Shown piece by piece: positions 54,397 to 64,000 of a stretch of DNA of 64,000 nt. The translations under genes and the position numbers were made by a program. Under the pieces are notes generated by a model. It did no database searches. It saw only the letters and a list, made by a program, of their open reading frames with translations, and was not told the DNA's origin. Each line of letters starts with the position of its first letter. Position 1 is the first letter of the stretch. Source of the DNA: Tricholoma matsutake (Eukaryota; Basidiomycota; Agaricomycetes; Agaricales; Tricholomataceae); NCBI GenBank assembly GCA_026075535.2, contig AP026540.1:5580001-5644000 (forward strand), written 5' to 3'.

Positions 54397-55047
54397 TGTT
54401 ACAATTTTCCTTGTAACTCATGGAACCCGATGCACCCAACAATCCCCTCCAGACAGGAGGCACCCCTTGATTCATGCCTAGGGCATGTCCTTGACACCAG
54501 ACACACACACGACAGATGCCGACTGCATGCATTCGATCCCCTTCCCGTGGAAGGCACCCTTGATGCATGGTGACTCCATGCACCCAAACCCACTCCCACA
54601 CATGCTGTGATATGACAGCCCCCTGACATGAGGCTTATCTGTTATTGTTTCCTGACATGCTGCGCTGCAGCACTCCGTGACATCGGACGCCTCATGCAAG
54701 GCATGAGGCCTATTGTTTCTATTATTACTTGATATGCATCTACCTTTCTGATTGGACAATAAGGACCTCCCTTCTAGTATAAATACTGCGACTTGTAGTA
54801 GGGATGTCCTTAGTTTAGATCTAGGCAATCTACAGCTTTAACTTGTGAACTTGTGAACTTACTCGAAACCACTAAGGAAGCCCCTTAGTGCGTGAACCTG
54901 AATGACTCTATGCAGAAGGCCTGCTAGAGTGCACTATCTCTCTTATGTCAGATGCTCCGAGTAAGACTAGTGCCGAATGACTTGTCAAGGAAGCACCTCA
55001 CCAAACGACATTGACTAGATTGAGTGGTTGAGGCTTTGCCCTTAACA
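54397..55047 (+). repeat. Gyp-G 5' LTR
   Basis: 651 bp. Has a TATA-like TAGTATAAATACTG at about 54773-54786. Compared with the 3' LTR most substitutions are CG versus TG or CA (for example CACCCAACAATCC against CACCCGACGATCC). The 3' copy also has a short insertion near 61945. Confidence 0.92.
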
Positions 55048-55362
55048 TAAGATCTAAACTATCTGCTAGCCCACCTACCTAGGTGTAGGCAATACATCTC
55101 GATACACACCACAGCGACCCAGGTCCAGACAAACCCCAGACTGACCACCAAGAGAAGCAGAACCACAGCCAGGTTCATCTTGGTACCGATACAATGGAAG
55201 ACTAGTCCATTACTCGACCCCAGCACAGTGTTGGTTCTACGGATCAACTGACAGACAAAGAGGAGATTTCCTCACCGACGAAGACTTTGAACAACCACAC
55301 ACACCCCCACCCGAACATCCACACGCTTCCTAATAGACGAAACCAACAACCTCCACAATGAG

Positions 55363-56259
55363 ATGTCTGAACCTGCCACAACTGCACCAAAGATGTCCAT
55401 GAAGGACATTCGAATCCAATCACCCACAGACTTCTCAGAGCGGACCAAGACCCCCAAGTTCCTGCAGGAGATAGACCTGTACTTGCGAATCAATGACCAG
55501 GTCTACGACACGAACGACAAGAAGATCATCTTCACGCTGTCCTTCATGAATGGAGGGACAGCAGCTGCCTGGGTGCAGGCATTTGTCAACCAACACCAGT
55601 CTGAAGTACTTGGAGAATATGCAGACTTCCGACAGAAGGTCCTAGAGGCCTTCTCACCAATCGACGATGCCGGAATGGCAAAGACAGAGATTAAGAATCT
55701 CAAACAAGGTTCAGGAAACCTCGAAGAATATGTGGCGAACTTCCGCATCCTGAAAGACAGGATGGGAATCACAGAAGATGCAGCCATGATTGAGTACTTC
55801 ATGGACAGACTGCATCCCAAGTTACTGAAGAGGGTACACACAATGGAGACAGTGCCCAACACTCTCAAAGGCTGGATAAAGGCAGCTTCGAAATACAAAG
55901 GCCAATGGAAACGGGCCATGGCAATCCTGGGAAAGACCAGGCAGAACCAGAAGACAAACGAAACGACAAAGAAAGGACAGCCCTCTCTTGACATCAACCG
56001 ACTGATGAACCAAGAATGCGTGAAACACCTCCGGAAGGGATTGTGTTTCATCTGCCACCAACTGGGACACCGATCGTCTGACCACAGGGATGGAAAGAAC
56101 CCCACTCAGATGGGGTCAGCGCCCCCTCCCTACTGAAACCGCTTCACCCAGAAGAAGACTGGGGTAGACACCTACCAGAAGATCCGCATGATGCTGGATG
56201 AACTAGACAAAGAAGAAAAGGAACGAGCCCTCAACCTCATGGAGGAATTGGGTTTTTAG
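55363..56259 (+). pseudogene. gag: Gyp-G gag
   Basis: 298 codons from MSEPATTAPKMSMKDI to EKERALNLMEELGF and a TAG. Capsid (about 55420-55900): PKFLQEIDLYLRINDQVYD, IIFTLSFMNGGTAAAWVQAF, LEEYVANFRILKDRMGITED. Zinc knuckle CFICHQLGHRSSDH at about 56045-56090 (C-X2-C-X4-H, last Cys replaced). One TGA (PPY*NRF, expected Arg). It ends directly after a GGGTTTT slippery heptamer. See the regulatory entry. Confidence 0.88.
56250..56259 (+). promoter_or_regulatory. Candidate -1 ribosomal frameshift site at gag/pol
   Basis: In the gag frame the last codons read TTG GGT TTT TAG. The heptamer G GGT TTT fits the X XXY YYZ slippery pattern. A -1 slip gives GGG TTT TTA GAA CAG TGG, which is exactly the pol frame (frame 0 against gag frame 1). 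So pol would be made as a Gag-Pol fusion by a fraction of ribosomes. No downstream pseudoknot was computed. Confidence 0.5.
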
Positions 56260-59200
56260 AACAGTGGCCTGATACGATGCCAGTCACCGCTGTAGTCTCC
56301 CTGGGATCTGTACTCTTAGCTACCATGAATAGACAATCTATGCACCTGTCTATTTGGGTAGCTGAGTCAGACAACGGGAAAGACGTCGCAATGAATGTGC
56401 TCCTCGACTCTGGAGCAGGAGGAGTCTTTATTGACTCAAAATTCATCGAACAAGAAGGGATCAGGACATATCCCTTAGGCCGCACCATCCGGGCCACAAA
56501 CATAGATGGAACCCTGAATAGGCAGGGAACGATCACCAGATGCGTGAAAGGGAGGCTCCACATCAACAGAAGGAGCTACCCGATGGAATACCTAGTTGCC
56601 GGACTAGGCAAAGAATCGGTAATCCTGGGTCTGCCATGGCTGCGGGAGATAAACCCGATCATCGACTAGAAGAAGGGAACTTTTGAGTTCCGAGATGAAG
56701 AATGATGGGCTCAGATCAAATGAATCTTGGAGAAGACAAGAAGAGCTGAACGGGCCCTCCCGAACACCCTAAACCTTCCTAGGATAGACGCCAAAAGGGA
56801 GGCGCCGAATGACAGAATGGCACGAATTCGACACATCATGGCCAAAACAAGACAGAGGCTCTCTGAAGAGAAAGAGAGGAGCCTTGCCCGAGCCAGATTG
56901 GCTGTGGCAAAAACAAGAAAAAGACTCTCCGAAGAGAAGGAGAGAAACCTTGCCCGAGCACGACTAGCCATGGCAAAAACAAAGGAAAGGCTTTCCGAAA
57001 AGAAATCCAAAGAACTAAATTCCACCCAGATAGCTGTCACAAAGACCAGGAGCAGCAACACTCCTAAAGAAACCAGAAACCTTGAAGCAGCACGACATGC
57101 TGTCACCAAAACCCGAGAGAACCAGAAGAAGAAACAACTGGAAAAGGGTAAAAACGATGAATGCGACAGGGCACAACGAATCGTGCAAAGGATGAAGGAA
57201 CTGCTGACCTCCACAGGGGAGGAAAGCACCAGCAAACAACACTCAAAAATGGCATTACAAAATAGGACAAAAGATCCTCATCAGGAGGCTACCCCGATAC
57301 GCAATCATGGAACCCCAGGTTATGGTACTAATGACACTGGAATACCTATGCCCAGGGAGACTCCACCTCAAGTAAAGATCAAAGAGGTACCCGATGAAGA
57401 ACTACTGGCAGACACAGGCATGGACATATGAATGACGAACCAGACCCCTGAACAAGACACAATCAAGGATGACTCGGTGTTGATCGCATATGTGCGAGGC
57501 GAACTGGTCATTGGCCTATTCGGACCAGACATAGAACTGCCCCTGATGGAGGAACATTGAGAGCCGACACACAGATACATCTGAAAAATGAACACAATCA
57601 GCAGGCTCATGAAAGGCAAGGGCTCCCCATGGTACCTACTCAACTCGGACATATGGATCAGAGCAAAGACATCCATATCCCAATGACTAGCGCACGAGCA
57701 AGAGGAGGGAAAGGAGACTAGCCAACGGACCCTGGACGATTTACTGCCACCAGAATACCAGAAGTACAGACAGGTATTCAAGAAAGCCGCATCCAAACGA
57801 TTCCCAGAATCAAGACCGTGGGATCATACGATTGACCTGAAGGAAGGCTTTGTACCGAAGGATTGCAAAGTCTACCCATTGACGCCGAAAGAACAAGAGA
57901 AACTCAATGAGTTTCTAGATGAAAACCTGGAGAAAGGATACATCCGACCGTCAAAATCACCCATGGCATCCCCGTTCTTCTTCGTGTCGAAGAAGGACTC
58001 CGACGCTCTACAACCTTGCCAAGACTATCGCTATCTGAACGAAGGAACGATCCAGAACAACTACCCCCTGCCACTGATCGGAGACCTCTTGGACAAGCTG
58101 AAGGGAGCAAGATTTTTCACAAAACTTGATATTCGATGGGGATATCATAACGTACGGATAAAGAAAGGAGACGAGTGGAAGGCAGCATTCAAGACTAACC
58201 AAGGGCTATTCAAGCCAATGGTGATGTTCTTTGGGCTGTGCAACTCACCGGCAACATTCCAGGCAATGATGAACAATCTCTTCCGAGATATGCTAGATGA
58301 AGGATGGCTCGTCATCTATATGGACGACATCCTGATCTTCTCGAAAATGGAAGAAGAACACCGGATAAGGACCAAAAGGGTCCTCGAACGACTACGACAA
58401 TGCAATCTCTATCTGAAAATAGAGAAGTGCAAGTTCAACGTGCAAGAAGTCGACTTCTTGGGCATGATCATCAGGCCCAACAAACTTGCAATGGACAACA
58501 TGAAGCTGGCTGGGATCAAGGACTGGCCCATGCCAAGGACAGTGAAGGATCCTTCCTAGGATTTGGGAACTTCTATTGAAGATTCATCGGACACTTCATG
58601 GATCTGGCTAGACCGCTGAATGATTTGATGAAGAAGAACCAAAAATTCGAATGGACAAACGACTGCCAGCAGTCGTTCAATGTGCTAAAAAGGAAGTTCA
58701 ACGAAGCCCCAGTACTGCTGATGCCAGACGCAACAAAACCATTTGTGGTGGAATCTGACGCCTCAAAGTTTGCGACAGGTGTGGTACTCAGACAACAGGA
58801 CGCCAACGGAGACTGGCACCCATGCAGCTATATCTCGCATTCTTTCAACGAAGCCAAAAGAAATTACGAGATATATGACAGGGAACTACTGGGAGTGATC
58901 CGAGCACTAGAGACATGGAGACACTACCTACAGGGGACACCGTTCCCTGTGACGGTACTGTCCGATCACAAGAACCTGATGTATTTCTGTCAGGCACAAA
59001 AACTGAACTGACAACAGGCTAGATGGAGCATCTACCTGTCACAATTCAACCTGAAGCTACAACATGTACCCAGATCACAGATGGTACAATCTGATGCCCT
59101 ATTGAGGAGAGCAGATCATATAGCTGAAGAAGACACCAATAACAAGGACAAGACCATCCTCACCAATGAACTATTCATGAAAACGATCAATGCTGAACTC

Positions 59201-60637
59201 CAGGGAGCCCTGGTCTCAGCAATAATGAAGGACGACCTCATAAATGAAGCTTTACGAGCCCTGAAGGACAACGGAACTCCCCCAATCAAGTCTGCATTGG
59301 AGGACTGGAAATTCGAAGATGGCCTGCTCTTTTTCAAAGACAGGTGCTATGTGCCACAGGACGAAACCCTCCGCCGAGCAATCATATGGAAATGCCATGA
59401 TAGCATCACGACAGGACACCCTGGACAATGGCAAACAATTGAACTGATCCGACAAGACTACTGGTGGCCAGGAATGGCCAACTTCATAAAGAAATACGTC
59501 GAAGGCTGCGCAAAGTGCCAGCAAATGAAGATCAACACCCACCCGACGACCCCACCCCCGACACCGATATCATCCAATGCCAGCAGACCATTTGAGCTGG
59601 TAACGACAGATTTTATTATGGACCTGCCCGTAATAAACGGATTTGACTCAATCATGGTCGTGGTAGACCATGGTCTTATGAAGGGGGTAATTTTTATTCC
59701 TTGCGCGAAGACAATCGATGCACTTGGCGCTGCAGACCTCTACCTGCACCATGTGTACACAAGATTTGGACTCCCCGGAAGAATCATCTCAGACAGAGAC
59801 CCTCGATTTGTGTCCAAACTCTTCCGAGAACTCGGACAACTGCTCGGAATCAAGTTATCCATGAGCACCGCCTATCACCCCTGGACCAATGGAGAAATGG
59901 AGTGAGTAAACCAAGAACTAGAGGTTTACCTCCGCATGTTCTGTTCAAACAAACCAGAAGATTGGGAGCGTTATCTCCCAACAGCAGAATTCGCGCATAA
60001 CCAGAAGATGCACTCCGCAGTAAAACATTCACCATTTTACTTGATGATGGGATATCAGCCATGCGCTATCCCCACCCCTTACGAAAAGATGAACGTGCCA
60101 GCCGCCGAACAGAGAATCCAAGAACTTCTCTCTGCGAGAAGGGAAGCTCTTGCTGCACACGAACTAGCCAGACAGGCTATGGCTGCCCAAACAAAAGGGC
60201 GATACAAACTGTTCAAGGTTGGAGAACAAGTATGGCTTGACTCCAAGAACCTGAAGATTGGCTACCCAACGAGAAAACTGGCGCCAAAACAAGAAGGGCC
60301 CTTCGTGATTGAAGATGCCTTGTCGAGAACAACATACCAATTGAAACTGCTGCCGAGATGGAAGATCCACCCAGTATTCCATGTGGCTTTACTCACGCGA
60401 TACCATGAGAACAAAACTCATGGGCAAAACTTCCTGACTCCACCACCCGACCTTGTGGAAGGAGAAAACAAATACGAGGTGGAAGCGATCATCGCACACA
60501 AGAAGCATGGCAAGACACGCTGTTACCTCGTGAAATGGGTTGACTACCCGACATCCGAAAACACATGGGAACCCAAATCAAACCTGAAGAATGCCCCCAA
60601 GATCCTGATGGCATATAAGAAGAGGTACCACCTCTGA
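56260..60637 (+). pseudogene. pol: Gyp-G pol
   Basis: Protease (MNVLLDSGAGGVFIDSKF, about 56390-56445; VILGLPWLREINP). Then an unusual 250-residue Lys/Arg-rich repeat (RLSEEKERSLARARLAVAKT three times, 56840-57010). RT ([30 protein letters not shown] at about 58310). RNase H ([16 protein letters not shown]). Integrase H2C2 and core (AYHPWTNGEME; IISDRDPRF). Chromodomain (YEVEAIIAHKKHGKTRCYL, VKWVDYPTSENTWEP). A deletion near 58553 shifts the frame. TAG at 56667 replaces Trp, and TGAs replace Arg at nine sites. Confidence 0.88.
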
Positions 60638-60800
60638 TGAGAACCCAAGAAACCCCCACTATCTGAACTGAACCCCAGCCAAACAACACCCCTGATACCC
60701 CCCCCCAAATGACAATTGACCCACTGAACATTGATGCCCTTCACGTTCACCCCCACCCCCCCCCCCCCCCCCTACAACAAAGAACGAATACGAGAAGAAC

Positions 60801-61193
60801 ATGGCGACTGGACAACGAGTCATTGACCAGTCACCAAGAACAAACAGACTGCCGGGGCAACCCTCCTGGGAATGCCCACACGGAATCACATTCTGGATAA
60901 ACAGAGATGACTGGATAAAAAGAATATCCTCGACTTGCCCAAGATGCTGCCTCTATATGCGGAGGAGCACAAAGATGGATTTGGCCTGGGTAAAAGCACA
61001 ATTTGAGGAATGGTGCTTCGAGGGAGAATTAGACAGCGGCGACTATTTCCCCAAAGAATTCATTATCGACCGGGATGGTCTGACCCCAGGCAGGAGACCA
61101 CTAGTGGGAATTGGCCCACTACTGTGGAATGACCTTCAGTGGAACACCCACTACGATGAAGAAAGCGGATTTGAGCTGGCAAGGCAGCTCTGA
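60801..61193 (+). CDS. Gyp-G ORF3, unknown accessory protein
   Basis: 130 codons from ATG at 60801 to TGA, after pol and before the 3' LTR, without internal stops in an element otherwise full of them. Visible features are ECPHGITFWINRDDW, a CPRCC cysteine cluster (possible zinc site), LAWVKAQFEEWCFEGELDSG and a charged end. An upstream poly-C run (about 60750-60771) makes the start uncertain. Not recognised. It could be a chromatin or RNA-binding accessory factor, but no function is claimed. Confidence 0.5.
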   Translation: MATGQRVIDQSPRTNRLPGQPSWECPHGITFWINRDDWIKRISSTCPRCCLYMRRSTKMDLAWVKAQFEEWCFEGELDSGDYFPKEFIIDRDGLTPGRRPLVGIGPLLWNDLQWNTHYDEESGFELARQL

Positions 61194-61285
61194 TTCGGAC
61201 GACATGGAGAACTGGGGACAATGCTGCATTCCAGCCGACACCCCCACACATCGACACCCCTGACCACTGAGCACAACTAGGTGCA

Positions 61286-61455
61286 AACTGATTGTCCACA
61301 AAGACGTTAAACTACCGATCGTCTGCAAAGACGTTAAACTATCGATCATCCACAATGACATTAAACTAGCAATCGTCCACAACAACGTTAAACTAGCGAC
61401 CGTCTACAGAGACAACAAACTACTGGTGATCCACAGAAGATGTAAAACTACGATG
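61286..61455. repeat. 30-bp tandem repeat before the Gyp-G 3' LTR
   Basis: About five to six copies of CGATCGTCTGCAAAGACGTT followed by AAACTA, with substitutions mainly at CpG (CGATCG to CAATCG or CGATCA). It lies between ORF3 and the polypurine tract of Gyp-G. Confidence 0.75.
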
Positions 61456-61708
61456 ATTTCCCTTGACACCACACAAACCTACAGACCCTCCCCCTTCCAA
61501 TGACACCGCCGACTCTTCGACCCCACTGCCTAGGGCAGCACAAACCAGAAGAACCCGATCATGGTCCAAGTTTGGACATGAACTATTCCTTCATCGTACC
61601 CCTCGACCCCGACCTACCCACATATCCAGACCATGCCCGATCAGACCACGAAGGAGAGACAAAGATTTAGGTCGAAGTGTGGAACTTTTGACCATAGCAA
61701 GGGGGTAA

Positions 61709-62364
61709 TGTTACAATTTTCCTTGTAACTCATGGAACCCGACGCACCCGACGATCCCCTCCAGACAGGAGGCACCCCTTGATTCATGCCTAGGGCATGT
61801 CCTTGACACCAGACACACACATGATGCATGCTGACTGCATGCATTTGATCCCCTTCCCATGGAAGGCACCCTTGATGCATGGTGACTCCATGCACCCGAA
61901 CCCACTCCCACACATGCTGTGATACAACAGCCCCCTGACATGAGGTCCGTGATGTCGGACTCTCACGATCGACATGTTGCACTGCAGCACTCCATGACAT
62001 CAGATGCCTCATGCAAGGCATGAGGCCTATTGTTTCTATTATTACTTGATACACATCTACCTTTCTGATTGGACGATAAGGACCTCCCTTCTAGTATAAA
62101 TACTGCGACTTGTAGTAGGGATGTCCTTAGTTTAGATCTAGGCAATCTACAGCTTTAACTTGTGAACTCGTGAACTTACTCAAAACCACTAAGGAAGCCC
62201 CTTAGTGCATGAACCCAAACGACTCTATGCAGAAGGCCTGCTAGAGTGCACTATCTCTCTTATGTCGGACGCTCCAAGTAAGACTAGTGCCAAACGACTT
62301 GTCGAGGAAGCACCTCGCCAAATGACATTGACTAGATCGAGTGGTTGAGGCTTTGCCCTTAACA
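61709..62364 (+). repeat. Gyp-G 3' LTR
   Basis: 656 bp, partner of 54397-55047, followed by the duplicated GATGG (62365-62369) and by the interrupted tandem repeat of hAT-a3. Confidence 0.92.
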
Positions 62365-62831
62365 GATGGGGTGGTGGTGGAAGGAGGGAGAGGAGGTGGA
62401 GGCAGCATTGAGGGTTGTGGTGGTTGATGTTGATGTCGCTATGTTGTTGTTGTGTTGGCAGCTGTGGGAATGGTGAACCAAGTGGCACCACTTTTTTGTT
62501 TGTGTGTGCAAATGTGATCAAATGGTCCATGCACACCCATGGGATATTTAAACACTCATTTTCTGGGTTCTTTTGTCCTTGGGCTCATCCCATTTACAAT
62601 TTATTTTAGTTTAGAGTATAGTAATGTAAATGCTATGTGTATAACTGGTTACAACTGGTTTGAACTGACTTTTGTCGGTTCCAAATAAATATACAGTTTA
62701 AGAAACCACAACCACTGCCATGCAAAAACTAAGGCAACCACAACTGCAAAGAACCAGACTGTGGTTCAGTCCAGTTTGGTTTCGGTTTTTTTCTGGTTCA
62801 ATGAACTGGACCTTCAAACACTAGTCATGAG

Positions 62832-64000
62832 CAGATTTATGGGAAGGACTATACCAAAACTACCTCACTGACTGTGCGCATGGAATCTTGGTGCATTCTC
62901 TTACATATTGCAGCCTCTCTTGGATGGGACACACAGCAAATTGATATAAAAATGGCCTTTCTCTATGGCTTACTCCCAGACATCAAAGTACAATATATGC
63001 AACAGCCTACTGGTTTTGAGGAACTGGGAAAGGAGGACTGGGTGTGGCAACTCCAGCATGGCTTATATGGCATGAAACAAAGCAGCCATATCTGGAATCA
63101 AACTCTCAATGCCCAGATGCTCGATTGGGGATTCACTCGCCTATCTTGCAAATCTTGCATCTATTATTGCAAAACTGATGGCAGAATAATTATCACTGCT
63201 GTGCACGTTGATGATTTTTTAGCCATTGCTGATTCCAAAGAGGAAAACGAGCATTTCAAGAATCAAATGCGTGAGGTGTGGACCATATCCAAATTAGGGA
63301 TGGCACATTTTATTATGGGTATTGCTGTTACTTGGGACCACAACACACACACTGTTGCACTTTCTCAGATGGCCCTTATTGACAAGGTTGTCAAACAATT
63401 TGGACAAAAGGACACTTATCCAGTATCTGCTCCTCTCAAGCCCAGTTCAAAATTACGCCACTCTGATCAATAGTCCCTCTCATCAACTGCCAAAAATGCT
63501 CTTCTCAAACTCCCTTACCGCTCTCTCATTGGGTGCTTACTTTACTTGGCAATTTCTACCTGTCTGGATATTTCTTATGCAGTCCAACAGCTCTCACAGT
63601 ACCTAGATTCATATTCATCCAAACACTGGGATGCTGCTATCAGACTGGTATGCTATCTTAAAGGCACCAGGGATCTCAAACTTCACCTGGGCAGCCACCT
63701 TCCCATCACCCTACATGCATTTACTGACTCAGATTGGGCCAACTGTCTAGATACGTGTTGAAGTGTCAGCGGTTACGTTTGCTCCCTTGGATCTGGTGCA
63801 GTCTCTTGGGCTGCTTGTAAGCAGAAAGTTGTTGCAGCATCCACGTGCAAGGCAGAATACATCACAGCATTTGAAGCTGCAAAAGAGTGCATTTGGCTAT
63901 GCACTTTACTTAATGCTATCAGTTACCAACAAAATACACCTAGAATTATCTCTTGCAATAACAATGCCACTAAAACCCTATCGGAGGATCCTCTACTCCA
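62832..64000 (+). pseudogene. pol: Cop-1 reverse transcriptase (second part) and RNase H
   Basis: Continues RT: IAASLGWDTQQIDIKMAFLY, GFEELGKEDWVWQLQHGLYG, active site VDDFLAIADSKEE (about 63210-63235, intact), KQFGQKDTYPVSAPLKPSSK. A TAG at 63470 and a TGA (DTC*SVSG at 63760) interrupt it. RNase H: DSDWANCLDTC, AVSWAACKQKVVAASTCKAE and EAAKECIWLCTLL. Cut by the window edge at LSEDPLL. Confidence 0.88.

Larger units (their letters stand above)
54397..62364 (+). mobile_element. Gyp-G: complete Ty3/gypsy chromovirus with an extra ORF
   Basis: LTRs 54397-55047 (651 bp) and 61709-62364 (656 bp), ends TGTTACAA...CCTTAACA, perfect duplication GATGG (54392-54396, 62365-62369). Order: gag, protease, Lys/Arg-rich coiled-coil, RT (MDD intact), RNase H, integrase, chromodomain, ORF3. 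About ten TGA at Arg, one TAG and one small deletion near 58553. Purine tract AGCAAGGGGG precedes the 3' LTR. Confidence 0.93.
53276..62823. mobile_element. hAT-a3: hAT-like element in Cop-1 RT, containing Gyp-G
   Basis: The ends are TAGTGTTTAAAGGTCCAG and (inverted) TAGTGTTTGAAGGTCCAG. Perfect 8-bp duplication GTCATGAG (53268-53275, 62824-62831). Without Gyp-G it is about 1.6 kb. The left part holds GGTGTTGGTGT minisatellite (53650-53790) and the 304-bp tandem repeats. The right part has CCGGTT/AACTGG subterminal repeats. No transposase. Confidence 0.9.
49618..64000 (+). mobile_element. Cop-1: Ty1/copia element, interrupted, runs off the window
   Basis: Copia order gag, protease, integrase, RT, RNase H. 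Two hAT-like insertions (hAT-a4 in gag, hAT-a3 in RT) leave perfect 8-bp duplications, and removing them joins the protein. The 3' LTR is beyond the window. In-frame stops are mostly TGA (IA*GTS, ST*VPI, DTC*SVSG) with one TAG (63470-63472). Confidence 0.88.

Noticed and set aside
1..64000. TGA decoded as arginine (variant genetic code)
   Set aside because: The coding pattern fits, but CG/TG/CA differences in LTR pairs and target duplications, and loss of catalytic Asp residues, show the same mutation outside stop codons. CGA is still used for Arg beside TGA. CpG decay explains everything without recoding.
1..64000. Neurospora-type RIP
   Set aside because: RIP prefers CpA to TpA and would create many TAA/TAG stops from Gln codons. 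Only about four such stops are present in the retroelement genes, while CpG-derived TGA dominates.
1..64000. tRNA, rRNA, CRISPR, or bacterial features
   Set aside because: No cloverleaf, rRNA or spaced direct-repeat array was recognised by eye, and the introns, chromodomains and fungal transposases show a eukaryotic nuclear origin.

Overview
This window reads as a dense graveyard of transposable elements from a filamentous fungus, most likely an Agaricomycete (Basidiomycota) with an expanded, repeat-rich genome. The evidence is the mix of families: several Ty3/gypsy chromoviruses, a Ty1/copia element, a CACTA-like tnp2 (Plavaka-type) DNA transposon with short fungal introns and a second gene, and many hAT-like elements with 8-bp target duplications. 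I found no convincing host gene, tRNA, rRNA or CRISPR array.

The labels used here are mine. Gyp-A (824-6852, minus) is a gag-pol gypsy element broken almost only by TGA codons. Gyp-B (8067-40343, minus) is an outer gypsy element. Inserted in it are hAT-a1 (8659-9375), hAT-b (9777-11047), hAT-c (11611-14100, carrying the palindromic MITE hAT-d at 11831-12114), and the gypsy element Gyp-C (16909-39733, target duplication GCCAT). Inside the 5' LTR of Gyp-C sits the CACTA-like Plav-1 (target duplication TAT). Plav-1 was itself hit by Gyp-D (gypsy, target duplication CAAAA, inside the tnp2 gene), by a solo LTR (34004-34189) and by the young LTR element TRIM-1 (35690-38929, target duplication GCTAC, inside the second Plav-1 gene). 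A clean 6174-bp inversion (21926-28099) then scrambled Gyp-C, Plav-1 and Gyp-D. Undoing it on paper restores all three.

To the right lies the gag of Gyp-F (minus, 40876-41240 and 47559-48310), split by the complete gypsy element Gyp-E (41241-47558, target duplication GTTGA), which carries hAT-a2 in its leader. From about 49618 to the window edge runs the copia element Cop-1 (plus). Its gag is split by hAT-a4 (50462-50764) and its reverse transcriptase by the 9.5-kb hAT-a3 (53276-62823, target duplication GTCATGAG). Inside hAT-a3 is the complete gypsy element Gyp-G (54397-62364, target duplication GATGG), with a candidate -1 frameshift site at gag/pol and an extra ORF after pol.

One mutational signature covers the whole window. 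By hand count about 65 premature stops are TGA at positions where the family has arginine (CGA to TGA), against about four TAA/TAG in the retroelement genes. LTR pairs and target duplications differ mainly by CG/TG/CA exchanges, and three reverse transcriptases have lost catalytic aspartates by CG to CA. This points to CpG-methylation-type decay rather than Neurospora-type RIP or simple random drift.
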